The notes under the pieces are model-generated. The model saw only the letters and a program-made list of their open reading frames with translations. It was not told where the DNA came from and searched no databases. A stretch of DNA of 64,000 nt from Cobetia amphilecti (GTDB lineage: Bacteria; Pseudomonadota; Gammaproteobacteria; Pseudomonadales; Halomonadaceae): assembly GCF_020217465.1 (NCBI RefSeq), contig NZ_CP084115.1:1364001-1428000 (forward strand), given 5' to 3'. Made by a program: the position numbers and the translations under genes. Of this stretch, positions 6,023-13,202 are shown piece by piece. Numbering within the stretch: the stretch's first letter is position 1; each line of letters starts with the position of its first letter.

Positions 6023-6918
6023 GTCTGCATGCGATGAGTTGGGCGCGTGAGGTGATGCCCGAGATGCCGGAGTCGATCAAGGCGGGCCCGCGTCTGTTGT
6101 TGTTGCTGATGGCCGATTACGCGAACGAGCAGGGCGTGTGCTGGCCGTCCGTCCGTCGCTTGGCGGATGAGATGGCCTGCTCACGCAGCACGGTGCAGCG
6201 TTCGATTGAGGCGCTGGTGGTGCATGGATTGATGACGGTAGTGGCGCGCAAGACGCCGACCGGCCGCCAGACCTCGAACTTCTACCGCCTCGCCATGGGC
6301 AATGATCAGCAGCAACCGCAAGCCGCCGATGAGCCGTCACCGGCAGAGCTCGAGGCGCTGATGGCGGGTAGCGATGAGGAAGAAGTGCCTGCTGAGCCTG
6401 CCACCGCACCTGCCCAGGCCGAGCACCCCATCTTCGCCAACGCTGCCCAGCAGGCTGACAACGGCCAGCCGCAAGCGACTGCCGGCGCCCGTCAGGTGCC
6501 GATGACGCTGGACTGGCAGCCGGATGCCAGCCACTGGCAGACAGAGACGGTGCGCCGGGGCGATCCATCCCTGACGTGGGATCAGGGCGAGCTGGCGGAC
6601 TTCACCGCGCACTTCGCGGATCAGCCCGGTCGGACGTACTCGCATCATGCCTGGTGCGCCAAGTTCGTGCGCTGGGTGAGTGATAACCGCAAGCGAGAGG
6701 CGGCCCGCCAGGCACGCATGAGCCAGAACGCCAACACTTCATCGAACAACACTGCGCGCAACGCTGGAGGCTCCCATGGAAGCCGTCGCTCAACTGGTCC
6801 AATCCGTAACTCGAAACTCTCAGCCGCTGAAGGGCGTGCACTCATTGAGCAGCGCCGCCGTGAACAAGCCGAAGGCCAGCCGCCGTCCGGCGACGTCATC
6901 GATGGCGAGTGGCTGTGA
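6019..6918 (+). CDS. Replication protein O-like with DnaT-type C-terminal domain
   Basis: This is a 299-residue protein. Residues about 20-95 form a winged helix (KAGPRLLLLLMADYANEQGV, then SVRRLADEMACSRSTVQRSI) like the N-terminal domain of phage O/helix-turn-helix replication proteins. A low-complexity Ala/Pro/Gln linker follows. Residues about 165-235 (TLDWQPDASHWQ to AKFVRWVSDNRKR) resemble the DnaT single-strand-binding domain. It should open the phage origin and help load the replicative helicase. The last 143 bp overlap the next gene in another frame. It is the first of an O-P pair. Confidence 0.8.
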   Translation: MSLHAMSWAREVMPEMPESIKAGPRLLLLLMADYANEQGVCWPSVRRLADEMACSRSTVQRSIEALVVHGLMTVVARKTPTGRQTSNFYRLAMGNDQQQPQAADEPSPAELEALMAGSDEEEVPAEPATAPAQAEHPIFANAAQQADNGQPQATAGARQVPMTLDWQPDASHWQTETVRRGDPSLTWDQGELADFTAHFADQPGRTYSHHAWCAKFVRWVSDNRKREAARQARMSQNANTSSNNTARNAGGSHGSRRSTGPIRNSKLSAAEGRALIEQRRREQAEGQPPSGDVIDGEWL

Positions 6919-7612
6919 TGACCTGCCACGGGTGAGCCAGAAAGCGGTGGATGCGCTGTTCGATCGCTTGGCCCAGCTGCATGGCGCCCACTGGCATCGC
7001 CGCTGCCGCGAGATGGGGTGGGGCACTGAAGAGAATGGCCAGTGGGTGAGCTGTGACGTGGAAGGTGAGTGGCTGGCGGCCCTGAGTCATCTGAGCGCCC
7101 AGCACCTGCGCTGTGGCTTGCAGGCCGAGAAGGCCCGCACGGCCAAGTCACTCCAACAGCGTGGCAACGCCTTCCCACCGGACAGCGCCATGCAGTTCGC
7201 CGAGCTATGCCAGATGACGCCCGAGGGACTGGGCCTACCGGACTTCGACACTGCCTGGCAGGCATTGCAGGACCACGCCTTCACCGGCAAGCCGTATCCG
7301 CATGAGGCCATCGCCGCCGCGGGCGAGAACATGGACCTTCACGGCATGGCCTCGGCCAGCTATCAGCGCATGGACAAGCACGAACGTGCCTTCCGCGTGT
7401 ACTACCAGCAGGTGGTGGAGCGATACGCCCGGGGTGATGACCTCAAGCCGCAAGCAGCGATTGGGCATGACGGTCAGCTGTCACCGGCAGAACGTGCCGC
7501 CATGGCAGGCCAGGCCCGCGCCCAGCAGCAAGCCGAGGCCTCTGGTCTGCCTCACGCCATGAATGCCGATCAGGGGATGCGTTCCCTGCGTGCCGCACTG
7601 AAAGGAGCTTGA
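6776..7612 (+). CDS. Replication protein P-like helicase loader
   Basis: This is a 278-residue protein directly after the O-like gene. The central part (DALFDRLAQLHGAHWHRRCR, then WLAALSHLSAQHLRCGLQAE and GNAFPPDSAMQFAELCQ) follows the pattern of lambda P-type proteins, which deliver DnaB to the origin complex. The C-terminal half is Ala/Gln-rich. GGAGG six bases before the ATG at 6776 supports this start, which places the first 143 bp inside the O-like gene in the +2 frame. An internal ATG at 6902 (MASGCDDL) is a possible alternative that would largely remove the overlap. Confidence 0.7.
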   Translation: MEAVAQLVQSVTRNSQPLKGVHSLSSAAVNKPKASRRPATSSMASGCDDLPRVSQKAVDALFDRLAQLHGAHWHRRCREMGWGTEENGQWVSCDVEGEWLAALSHLSAQHLRCGLQAEKARTAKSLQQRGNAFPPDSAMQFAELCQMTPEGLGLPDFDTAWQALQDHAFTGKPYPHEAIAAAGENMDLHGMASASYQRMDKHERAFRVYYQQVVERYARGDDLKPQAAIGHDGQLSPAERAAMAGQARAQQQAEASGLPHAMNADQGMRSLRAALKGA

Positions 7613-7615
7613 CCC

Positions 7616-8404
7616 ATGAGCAACGTGATCCCGTTCGAGTTTGATGACCAGCAGGTGCGTGTGGTGGAGGGCGATGGGGGTGAGACCCTGTTCGTGGCTT
7701 CTGATGTGGCGTTGGCGCTTGGGTACTCCAATCCTCGAGATGCCGTCAGTCGCCATTGCAAGGGGGTCGTGAAACGCGACATCCCCACGGCTTCTGGCAT
7801 CCAGTCATTCAGCATGATTCGTGAGTCGGATCTCTATCGCCTGATCGTCAAGAGCAAGCTGCCCAGCGCCGTATCGTTTGAAGAATGGGTGTTCGATGAA
7901 GTCCTTCCGACCATCCGCAAGACCGGCAGCTATCAGGTGGCCCAGCCTGCGCCGGCACCGGTAGACCCCACCACGGACATTTCCCGTGCTTCGGCCATTG
8001 CCAGCGCGCTTGATGGTGCTGCCCGGGCGTTTGGCTTTGACGACAACATGCGCTTGCTGTCGGTGAATCAGGCCGTGCAGAAGCGTACCGGCATCAACCT
8101 GCTGGAAGAGCTGGGGGCGACCCACCTGCTGAGCCCGATGAACGAGCGCTACCTGACCCCGACTGAGCTGGGCATGCCGTTGGACATGAGCGCGATCGCC
8201 ATCAACCGCCTGCTGCGCGACAAGGGTTTCCAGCGTCAGGAGCGTGACGGCAAGGGCAAGGCGTACTGGGTGATGACTGAGGCAGGCCGCCAGTCAGGTG
8301 GCCGCATGCTGGATACCGGCAAACGTCACAGCGATGGCGCACCGGTGCAGCAGTTGAAGTGGCCGGAAAGCATCGCCGAGGCGCTGCGGGAGGATGCGGC
8401 ATGA
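7616..8404 (+). CDS. BRO-N domain phage antirepressor
   Basis: This is a 262-residue protein. Residues about 3-110 are a BRO-N domain (FEFDDQQVRVVEGDGGETLF, FVASDVALALGYSNPRDAVS, then FEEWVFDEVLPTIRKTGSY), seen in phage antirepressors and baculovirus BRO proteins. The C-terminal part (LLSPMNERYLTPTELGMPL, AINRLLRDKGFQRQER) looks like an ANT-type winged helix. Such proteins bind DNA or the repressor and promote induction. It follows the P-like gene by three bases and overlaps the next gene by four. Confidence 0.85.
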   Translation: MSNVIPFEFDDQQVRVVEGDGGETLFVASDVALALGYSNPRDAVSRHCKGVVKRDIPTASGIQSFSMIRESDLYRLIVKSKLPSAVSFEEWVFDEVLPTIRKTGSYQVAQPAPAPVDPTTDISRASAIASALDGAARAFGFDDNMRLLSVNQAVQKRTGINLLEELGATHLLSPMNERYLTPTELGMPLDMSAIAINRLLRDKGFQRQERDGKGKAYWVMTEAGRQSGGRMLDTGKRHSDGAPVQQLKWPESIAEALREDAA

Positions 8405-8589
8405 GTCCGTACAGCGAAATGAAGGTTTCAAGGCAGCAAGAGCAAGAGGCGCATGCTCGTTCAAGTGCGCTTTCGGTTGTCGGATCAAGAAAAGCAGAGC
8501 TGAAGACGTACTCCAAAGGCGACTTGATCCGTTATGCGCTTCGACTGGAAGAAGCGGTCGAGCTACTCAAGAGCGATAGAGGACTTTGA
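8401..8589 (+). CDS. Small hypothetical phage protein (62 aa)
   Basis: The ATG overlaps the stop of the antirepressor gene (ATGA), and the reading frame ends two bases before the Acb2-like gene. Composition is charged and helical (RQQEQEAHARSSALSV, then LIRYALRLEEAVELLKSDRG). No family recognised. Tight packing is the main support. Confidence 0.6.
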   Translation: MSPYSEMKVSRQQEQEAHARSSALSVVGSRKAELKTYSKGDLIRYALRLEEAVELLKSDRGL

Positions 8590-8590
8590 G

Positions 8591-8872
8591 ATGGAAAACC
8601 AGCACCGAAAGATCAGTGGATATCGCGAGCTGACCCAGCAAGAAATTGATTTGATGAACGAAGCTAAGGATCTGGAAGCGAAATGCTTGGCCCTTCACCA
8701 GAAGATTGGCAATCGTCTCGGCGACCAGGTGCTCGACCCCTCAGATCACAAGCGGCTGGATGCGGCAGGCGGCTTCCGCTGGCACGCCATCGCCCGCACC
8801 GACATCGAGACAGGTTTTATGGCGCTGGTTCGATCCATCGCGCAGCCTCAGCCGCGAAGCATTGACCAATAG
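8591..8872 (+). CDS. acb2: Acb2-type anti-CBASS protein (cyclic-nucleotide sponge)
   Basis: This is a 93-residue protein starting MENQHRKISGYRELTQQEID. The N-terminal QHRKIxGYREL motif, long central helices and C-terminal WHAIARTDIETGFMALVRSI match the Acb2/Tad1 hairpin family. Acb2 proteins sequester cGAMP and related cyclic di- and trinucleotides and so block CBASS abortive-infection signalling. From memory, ligand contacts in the Pseudomonas phage protein are Tyr11 and Lys26; both occur here at those positions. AGAGGA precedes the start. It sits in the early-right operon, so it would be made soon after infection, when CBASS acts. Confidence 0.85.
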   Translation: MENQHRKISGYRELTQQEIDLMNEAKDLEAKCLALHQKIGNRLGDQVLDPSDHKRLDAAGGFRWHAIARTDIETGFMALVRSIAQPQPRSIDQ

Positions 8873-8887
8873 CCCGGAGGACCTGCA

Positions 8888-9073
8888 ATGAGCTATCGCC
8901 CCGCCGGCAGCTTCAAGCGCCCGAATCGCTCAGCCCTGCGTCGCTGCTTTGCCTGCGGTAGGCGAGTGGCTGTCCATCAGCTGGCGGCGTGCCTGGGGAC
9001 GTGCAAGCGCTGCATTGCCCTGGGCGCTCCCCGCTTCAATGCCAATGGTGAGCGGCTGAGGGGGCAAGCGTGA
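8888..9073 (+). CDS. Small zinc-finger-like phage protein
   Basis: A 61-residue basic protein with two Cys pairs, CFAC and CKRC, about 18 residues apart, suggesting a single zinc ribbon. GGAGG precedes the start, and the stop overlaps the GTG of the next gene. No known family; possibly a nucleic-acid-binding accessory factor. Confidence 0.65.
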   Translation: MSYRPAGSFKRPNRSALRRCFACGRRVAVHQLAACLGTCKRCIALGAPRFNANGERLRGQA

Positions 9074-9372
9074 CAGAGACCACGCCCAAGCCCGCTGGCG
9101 GTCCACTTGCCCGCAAGGCCGCGATGCTATGCCAGGCCGAGGGATTCCATCGCTATCTGGATCAAGCGCGTCGCGCCCGACACGGCATCGATACCAATGT
9201 GCTGCCGGATGGTACGCACAAGGAGGAAGACGCGGTGGACTTCATTCGCACGGCCTGCGGGGTGAAGAGTCGGGCCGAGATCGATCATGAGCCGAGGGCG
9301 GCGCACATGCTGCGCCGGATCATCACCAACTATCGCCGCTGGCAATCCAATCAGGTGAGGGCATCGTCATGA
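9070..9372 (+). CDS. Hypothetical phage protein (100 aa)
   Basis: GTG start coupled to the preceding stop (GTGA). The sequence AAMLCQAEGFHRYLDQARRA, FIRTACGVKSRAEIDHEPRA and IITNYRRW follows a pattern seen in short proteins of phage recombination regions: a Leu-Cys near the start, a Cys-Gly-Val-x-Ser-Arg motif and a terminal Trp. It precedes the VRR-NUC nuclease with a four-base overlap, so a role in DNA recombination or processing is plausible but not shown. Confidence 0.65.
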   Translation: MTETTPKPAGGPLARKAAMLCQAEGFHRYLDQARRARHGIDTNVLPDGTHKEEDAVDFIRTACGVKSRAEIDHEPRAAHMLRRIITNYRRWQSNQVRASS

Positions 9373-9905
9373 GCTGGGCAACACATCCTTCCGCCAAGGT
9401 GGCGGCCCGCAAGTCGCCGAACCGTACCGCCGGCCAAGCCCGCAAGTCGGCGCCACGCATCGACCGTGAAGGGTTGGAGCAGAAGGTTCTGATTCGCTGG
9501 CTCAAGGGCGAGAAGCTGCGCGGCAAGCCGGTGGGCGTGCTGCTCGAGGATGTCACCTATCACGTCCCCAATGGTGGCAAGCGCAACAAGAAGACGGCTG
9601 CCGACCTCAAGGCCCAGGGCGTGCGGGCTGGGGTGAGTGACCTGGTGGTGGCCACGGCCCGCGGTGGGTATCACGGACTCTACATCGAGTTCAAAGCAGC
9701 CCCGCCACATGATGCCGCCCTGGCGAAGTCTCAGCGCGAATGGCTTGAGAAGATGGAGGGCAATGGCTATCTGGCGGTGCTGGCCAAGGGCGTGGATGAG
9801 GCCAAGGCGGTGCTGGTGGCTTATGCGAGCTGGCCCGAGACAGTGGTGGCCGGTGAGCCAGAAGCGATGCCGCATGGTAGTGAGTGGCGCAAGGCAACGG
9901 CATAG
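9369..9905 (+). CDS. VRR-NUC domain nuclease
   Basis: This is a 178-residue protein whose core (residues about 33-145) is a VRR-NUC domain of the PD-(D/E)xK superfamily. Visible elements are GLEQKVLIRWL (Glu37), PNGGKRN (67-73), GVRAGVSDL with Asp91, and YIEFKA with Glu107 and Lys109, followed by QREWLEKMEGNGY. These form the metal-binding catalytic site. The family acts as structure-specific or single-domain Holliday-junction-type nucleases, and phage versions sit among recombination genes. Here it precedes the gene in the Q position. Confidence 0.88.
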   Translation: MSWATHPSAKVAARKSPNRTAGQARKSAPRIDREGLEQKVLIRWLKGEKLRGKPVGVLLEDVTYHVPNGGKRNKKTAADLKAQGVRAGVSDLVVATARGGYHGLYIEFKAAPPHDAALAKSQREWLEKMEGNGYLAVLAKGVDEAKAVLVAYASWPETVVAGEPEAMPHGSEWRKATA

Positions 9906-9930
9906 GGCTCACGGATCAGGAGGGCAGGAC

Positions 9931-10491
9931 ATGCAGCGGATCGAGGATATGGGGCTGGCGGAGACCTTCCGCTTGATCGAGAAGCTGCCGGAGGGCGTGA
10001 GGCGTCAGCAGGCGTTGGCGCATGCTCTGGATGAGCTGCTCGAGGAAGAGATCGAGTATCGCACCGGGCTGCGCCACCAGAACGCGGGATGGCATCAGGT
10101 GTCATCGGTGGGCGGCATGGGCGAGGGGCGAGGCGATTGCACGGGCCTGGTGGATCATGTCGGCAAGGCGGCAGAGCGTTATCAGCAGGAAAGCCAGTGG
10201 CGGACGATGGCGGCGGCGTTGCTGTCACGTCTGACCGATCGCCAGCGCATGGCGGTACTGCTGGCGGCCTATGCGATTCCGCCGGTGCAGCATTGCCAAT
10301 CACCGCGCATGATGACCCAATCGCAGGCCGTGGCGGCGCAGGTGGCGATTCTGGCGCGGCTGGGGTGGGTGCCCGGGGCGGTGAAGGTGGCAGAGCCCTT
10401 CAGCACTGTGAAGTCGTTGCAAAGAGCGGCCACGAGAGCGCGTGAATCTCTACTGCATATGGTGCTTTCTCAGGCTGAAATGGCTGCCTGA
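9931..10491 (+). CDS. Protein in the late-antiterminator (Q) position
   Basis: This is a 186-residue protein starting MQRIEDMGLAETFRLIEKL, with AGGAGG upstream. It is helical throughout. The C-terminal half (SRLTDRQRMAVLLAAYAIPP, then VAAQVAILARLGWVPGAVKV) reads like a sigma-region-4 or Q-type DNA-binding fold. It is the last early gene before a hairpin-rich leader with a terminator and the lysis cassette, the place of Q in lambdoid phages. I infer late antitermination control from position; the sequence itself is not a clear Q family member. Confidence 0.6.
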   Translation: MQRIEDMGLAETFRLIEKLPEGVRRQQALAHALDELLEEEIEYRTGLRHQNAGWHQVSSVGGMGEGRGDCTGLVDHVGKAAERYQQESQWRTMAAALLSRLTDRQRMAVLLAAYAIPPVQHCQSPRMMTQSQAVAAQVAILARLGWVPGAVKVAEPFSTVKSLQRAATRARESLLHMVLSQAEMAA

Positions 10492-10859
10492 CTACCACAT
10501 GTTGCAAAAGCGGGGGTTTGGGGGTACGATTCAGCTACTGTGTGATTCTTGTGTCCCTGGATCACCGGTCACGCTGAAGCCCCCTGCCGTCTTCGTGGTT
10601 TGTACGGCTTCCAGTTGGTAGCTGGAAGGGCTTGACCCGTTTGGTAGACGGGGTGATTCTTATAGAGATTGTGTCTTTTGCCTTATCACGGCCTCTTACT
10701 GCTTGGGGTTGTGCTTCCAGTTGTCGCTGGAAGGGCTTGATTGAATGTCAAACGAAAACGGGCTTCTGCCCTTGAGCCGGGGAGGTTGCAGCCTCCCCGG
10801 CTCCCACATGACGCCTCGCTGGCTTTCCAGCGGGGCGTTCTTGTTTCTGCCTACCGGTG
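10492..10859 (+). promoter_or_regulatory. Late leader region with hairpins and a duplicated stem-loop
   Basis: 368 bp without a gene between the Q-position gene and the endolysin. Two near-identical stem-loops, CTTCCAG...CTGGAAGGGCTTGA, lie at 10608-10635 and 10714-10740, 106 bp apart. Each continues into TTGA, and the first (TTGACC) could be a -35 box. Then come GGGC/GCCC, a perfect 12-bp stem GAGCCGGGGAGG (10774-10785 with 10792-10803) and a terminator at 10811-10848. This matches the layout of a late promoter and its terminator, where a Q-type protein acts. Confidence 0.5.
10811..10848 (+). terminator. tR'-like terminator upstream of the lysis genes
   Basis: Arms ACGCCTCGCTGG and CCAGCGGGGCGT form a strong stem (one G-U pair), followed by TCTTGTTTCT. 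It lies just before the endolysin, so late expression would need readthrough or antitermination. Confidence 0.7.
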
Positions 10860-11396
10860 ATGCCCATGCCTGCACATGCCCCCGCGCACTGGCTCGATGA
10901 GGTCGAGTTGGTGGGCTTCGATGCGCCAGTTGATCCGGCAGCTGATGACGCCAGCAATCTGGCGGCCTTCCTGGACACCATTGCCTATGCCGAAGGCACA
11001 CCACGTTTCAGCTCGATTGAGGGCTATGACGTGCTGGTGGGCGGCAAGACCTTCGATGGCTTCGATGATCACCCCCGCCAGTCGGTATGGCTGAAGTCGT
11101 ACAACATCCACAGCACCGCGGCTGGTCGGTACCAGTTCCTGGTAGGGACGTGGGATGACTTGGCCAAGCGCTTCCACCTGCCGGACTTCTCGCCAGCCTC
11201 TCAGGATGAGGCTGCCAAGCAGTTGATCCGCCAGTGCCGGGCATTGGGGCTGGTGTATGACGGCCGCATCGCTGAGGCCATCCATGCTTGCCGGCGCATC
11301 TGGGCGAGCCTGCCAGGGGCAGGTTATGGCCAGCGTGAGCTTGATACCGATGAGCTGCTGGGCGTGTACGTGCGTGCTGGCGGCCACATCGCATAA
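10860..11396 (+). CDS. Endolysin, lambda R-type lytic transglycosylase
   Basis: This is a 178-residue protein that follows lambda R closely: AAFLDTIAYAEGT (catalytic Glu45; lambda has AFLDMLAWSEGT), GYDVLVGGKTFDGFDDHPRQ, STAAGRYQFL and IWASLPGAGYGQ. The enzyme cleaves the glycan strands of peptidoglycan without hydrolysis, leaving 1,6-anhydro ends. There is no signal peptide, so export needs the downstream holin. The start is uncertain among GTG 10857, ATG 10860 and ATG 10866; none has a good ribosome site. First gene of the lysis cassette. Confidence 0.92.
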   Translation: MPMPAHAPAHWLDEVELVGFDAPVDPAADDASNLAAFLDTIAYAEGTPRFSSIEGYDVLVGGKTFDGFDDHPRQSVWLKSYNIHSTAAGRYQFLVGTWDDLAKRFHLPDFSPASQDEAAKQLIRQCRALGLVYDGRIAEAIHACRRIWASLPGAGYGQRELDTDELLGVYVRAGGHIA

Positions 11397-11440
11397 CGAT
11401 AACGACGAACTACGCAGGGCCTACCGACTCAGGAGGCCAT

Positions 11441-11794
11441 ATGCATGATGACGACCACGAGCCCGCCGATATGCCACACCGCGATCCATCGACATGGCAG
11501 ATGCTGCTGGAGTGGCTACAGCCGTATCAAGCCAACCTCTATGCAGCGGGTCTGTCATTCGTGATCGCGCTGCTGCGCGGCCTGCATGCCGGTGGCCGCT
11601 TCTACAAGTCAGTGCTCGAGGCGACCCTGGTGGGTGGCCTGACGCTGGCGCTCAAGCCGCTGTTGGACTGGGGTGGCTTGGATCAGGACATGGCCGTGGC
11701 CATTGGCGCCGCGATCGCTTTCCTCGGTGTCGAGTGGCTGCGTGCCAAGTCTGACGCCATCTTCGATAAGGTGCTGGGACGATGGCTGCACTGA
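11441..11794 (+). CDS. Lambda S-type holin
   Basis: This is a 117-residue membrane protein with three hydrophobic segments (about residues 32-47, 58-75 and 82-100). The segments FVIALLRGLHAGGRFYKSVL and LLDWGGLDQDMAVAIGAAI match the lambda S holin family (lambda has [20 protein letters not shown]). It would form holes that release the endolysin at a set time. AGGAGG lies upstream. It overlaps the Rz-like gene by 13 bp. Confidence 0.9.
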   Translation: MHDDDHEPADMPHRDPSTWQMLLEWLQPYQANLYAAGLSFVIALLRGLHAGGRFYKSVLEATLVGGLTLALKPLLDWGGLDQDMAVAIGAAIAFLGVEWLRAKSDAIFDKVLGRWLH

Positions 11795-12207
11795 TCACGA
11801 CCGCGTGGGCATGGGGCCGCAAGCTGATATCAGGCGTGAAGTTCGAGGTCATCCTGATGGCGGTGGTGCTGGGCTGGGGTGCGATGCAGACCTATGAGGC
11901 AACCAAGGCCGAGCAGCATGCCAATGACCTCAAGGCTGAGCTATCCACTGAGAAGGCGGTCAACCGCGGGCTCGAGATGATGGCGCTGCACTATGGCAAT
12001 CAGATGAAGCGATTGTCCGTCGCATTGGAGGCGCGCGAAGCCAGCCGCGCCCTGGATGACCGTTCAATCATGGCTGCCCGGGCAGCTGCTCGCCGAATGG
12101 AGAACGACGATGCGCCGACTTCTGAGTGGGCTGACCGGCCTGTGCCTGATGCTGCTGCTGAGTGGCTGCAGCGCCTTCGAGAGCAAGTCAGTGGTGATGC
12201 CCACTGA
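11782..12207 (+). CDS. Rz-like inner-membrane spanin subunit
   Basis: This is a 141-residue protein with an N-terminal transmembrane anchor (about residues 21-38, FEVILMAVVLGWGAMQTY) followed by a long charged, coiled-coil periplasmic domain (KAEQHANDLKAELSTEKAVN). This is the architecture of i-spanins, which join with a lipoprotein partner to disrupt the outer membrane in the last step of lysis. Position after the holin and the embedded Rz1 frame confirm the call. Confidence 0.88.
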   Translation: MAALITTAWAWGRKLISGVKFEVILMAVVLGWGAMQTYEATKAEQHANDLKAELSTEKAVNRGLEMMALHYGNQMKRLSVALEAREASRALDDRSIMAARAAARRMENDDAPTSEWADRPVPDAAAEWLQRLREQVSGDAH

Positions 12208-12418
12208 GTGGCAGTGCACACCTGAGGTGCCGAGCTACCTGCTCAATCCACTGCCTGCCCCTGATCGGCCAGTGGCCTCCAATCGCGATCTGCTCAGCCT
12301 GCTGGCCGACTATGAGTCACAGCGCCGTCGCTTCAATGCTGACCGCACGGCGACAGCCTCGATCCTCGAGCGCCTGGCCGATGGCCCTGATGGGGCCGAG
12401 CAGACGACTGCTGAGTGA
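12110..12418 (+). CDS. Rz1-like outer-membrane spanin lipoprotein
   Basis: This is a 102-residue protein starting MRRLLSGLTGLCLMLLLSGC, a signal sequence with a lipobox whose lipidated residue is Cys20. The mature part is Pro-rich (LLNPLPAPDRPV). It begins inside the Rz-like gene in another frame and overlaps it by 98 bp, the usual Rz/Rz1 arrangement. At about 80 mature residues it is longer than the shortest Rz1 proteins. Confidence 0.85.
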   Translation: MRRLLSGLTGLCLMLLLSGCSAFESKSVVMPTEWQCTPEVPSYLLNPLPAPDRPVASNRDLLSLLADYESQRRRFNADRTATASILERLADGPDGAEQTTAE

Positions 12419-12487
12419 CGACGCTCTGAGCTGCTCGGTCAAATTGACCGATCGGCATAGCTACCCAAAAGAGACCACTCCTCCTAG

Positions 12488-12514
12488 AGCCCTGCCACCC
12501 GGCGGGGCTTTTTT
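12488..12514 (+). terminator. Terminator after the lysis cassette
   Basis: Stem AGCCCTGCC / GGCGGGGCT with a short loop and a TTTTTT tail, 70 bp after the Rz1 stop. Confidence 0.85.
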
Positions 12515-12545
12515 GTGGGCGCTTCACCCGTGCCCGGTACTTACC

Positions 12546-12645
12546 AGAGCCTTTCAGGATAGAGCCTGAGGAGCGCCGATGGCTTCATCGGGCCTCTCTG
12601 GGTTGGCGACTCCTGGGTGACAGGCTCTATCTCTAAAAGGCTCTA
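12546..12645 (+). promoter_or_regulatory. Highly structured leader RNA covering the KilA-N ribosome site
   Basis: Nested perfect complementarities in the 5' leader: AGAGCCTTT (12546-12554) with AAAGGCTCT (12636-12644), which includes the Shine-Dalgarno AAAAGG; GATAGAGCCTG (12558-12568) with CAGGCTCTATC (12621-12631); AGGAG (12569-12573) with CTCCT (12610-12614); hairpin CCGATG-GCTT-CATCGG (12576-12591); and GCC/GGC (12592-12607). Together they form a branched structure that would hide the ribosome site four bases before the ATG at 12649. Confidence 0.65.
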
Positions 12646-12648
12646 CCG

Positions 12649-13143
12649 ATGACAAACGTTATTCCGCTCGACTACGAAGGACAGTTCATCCGCTTCAACA
12701 CGGATGGCTGGATCAATGCCACCGACATTGCCAAGCGCTTTCATAAGCGCCCTGTGGACTGGCTTAAGCAAGACGAAACGCAGGCGTATCTTCGAGAGTT
12801 TGCCGCGGCACTTAATTGTGATCCTGAGTCACTTTTAAAAACCCGCCGTGGTCGTTATGACAGTGGCACATGGCTGCACCCGAAACTCGGAGTCCGGTTC
12901 GCCCAATGGCTGGATGTCCGGTTCGCAGTATGGTGCGACCTCAGAATCGACGCATTCATGCGGGGCGAGCTGAGCGCTATGCAAGAGTTCGAAAAGGCCT
13001 GCCGCGCACTGGATGACCAGAATGCCAAGGGGAGCCTTGCCGGCCGCGAGCTGGCCAGCCATCGATGGATCAAGCCGGCGCTGGAGTCTCGCGCTGACTA
13101 TTGGCGACAAGAGCTTCAGATGGCGCTGCCCATCGACTCCTGA
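12649..13143 (+). CDS. KilA-N domain protein
   Basis: This is a 164-residue protein. Residues about 1-105 are a KilA-N domain (FIRFNTDGWINATDIAKRF, then TWLHPKLGVRFAQWLDVRFA and AVWCDLRIDAFMRGE), a DNA-binding fold found in phage and viral regulators. The C-terminus (GSLAGRELASHRWIKPALES) is unassigned. The ribosome site AAAAGG is within a strong RNA structure. It stands alone between a terminator and a hairpin, just before the terminase block, so it may have its own control. Likely a phage regulator or moron. Confidence 0.8.
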   Translation: MTNVIPLDYEGQFIRFNTDGWINATDIAKRFHKRPVDWLKQDETQAYLREFAAALNCDPESLLKTRRGRYDSGTWLHPKLGVRFAQWLDVRFAVWCDLRIDAFMRGELSAMQEFEKACRALDDQNAKGSLAGRELASHRWIKPALESRADYWRQELQMALPIDS

Positions 13144-13179
13144 GCTCTTGATTGCTTGACAGGGCTGATGAGCGGGAAA

Positions 13180-13202
13180 GGCACCCCCAGCTTGGGGGTG
13201 CC
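13180..13202. terminator. Hairpin after the KilA-N gene
   Basis: Perfect 10-bp stem GGCACCCCCA/TGGGGGTGCC (13180-13189, 13193-13202). It has no long U-tract on either strand (TTGATG to the right, TTTCCC to the left), so termination is probable but weaker than elsewhere. Confidence 0.55.

Noticed and set aside
9637-9930. Upstream extension of the Q-position gene
   Set aside because: The extension overlaps the VRR-NUC gene and is Trp/Arg/Pro-rich as in wrong-frame DNA. ATG 9931 has AGGAGG.
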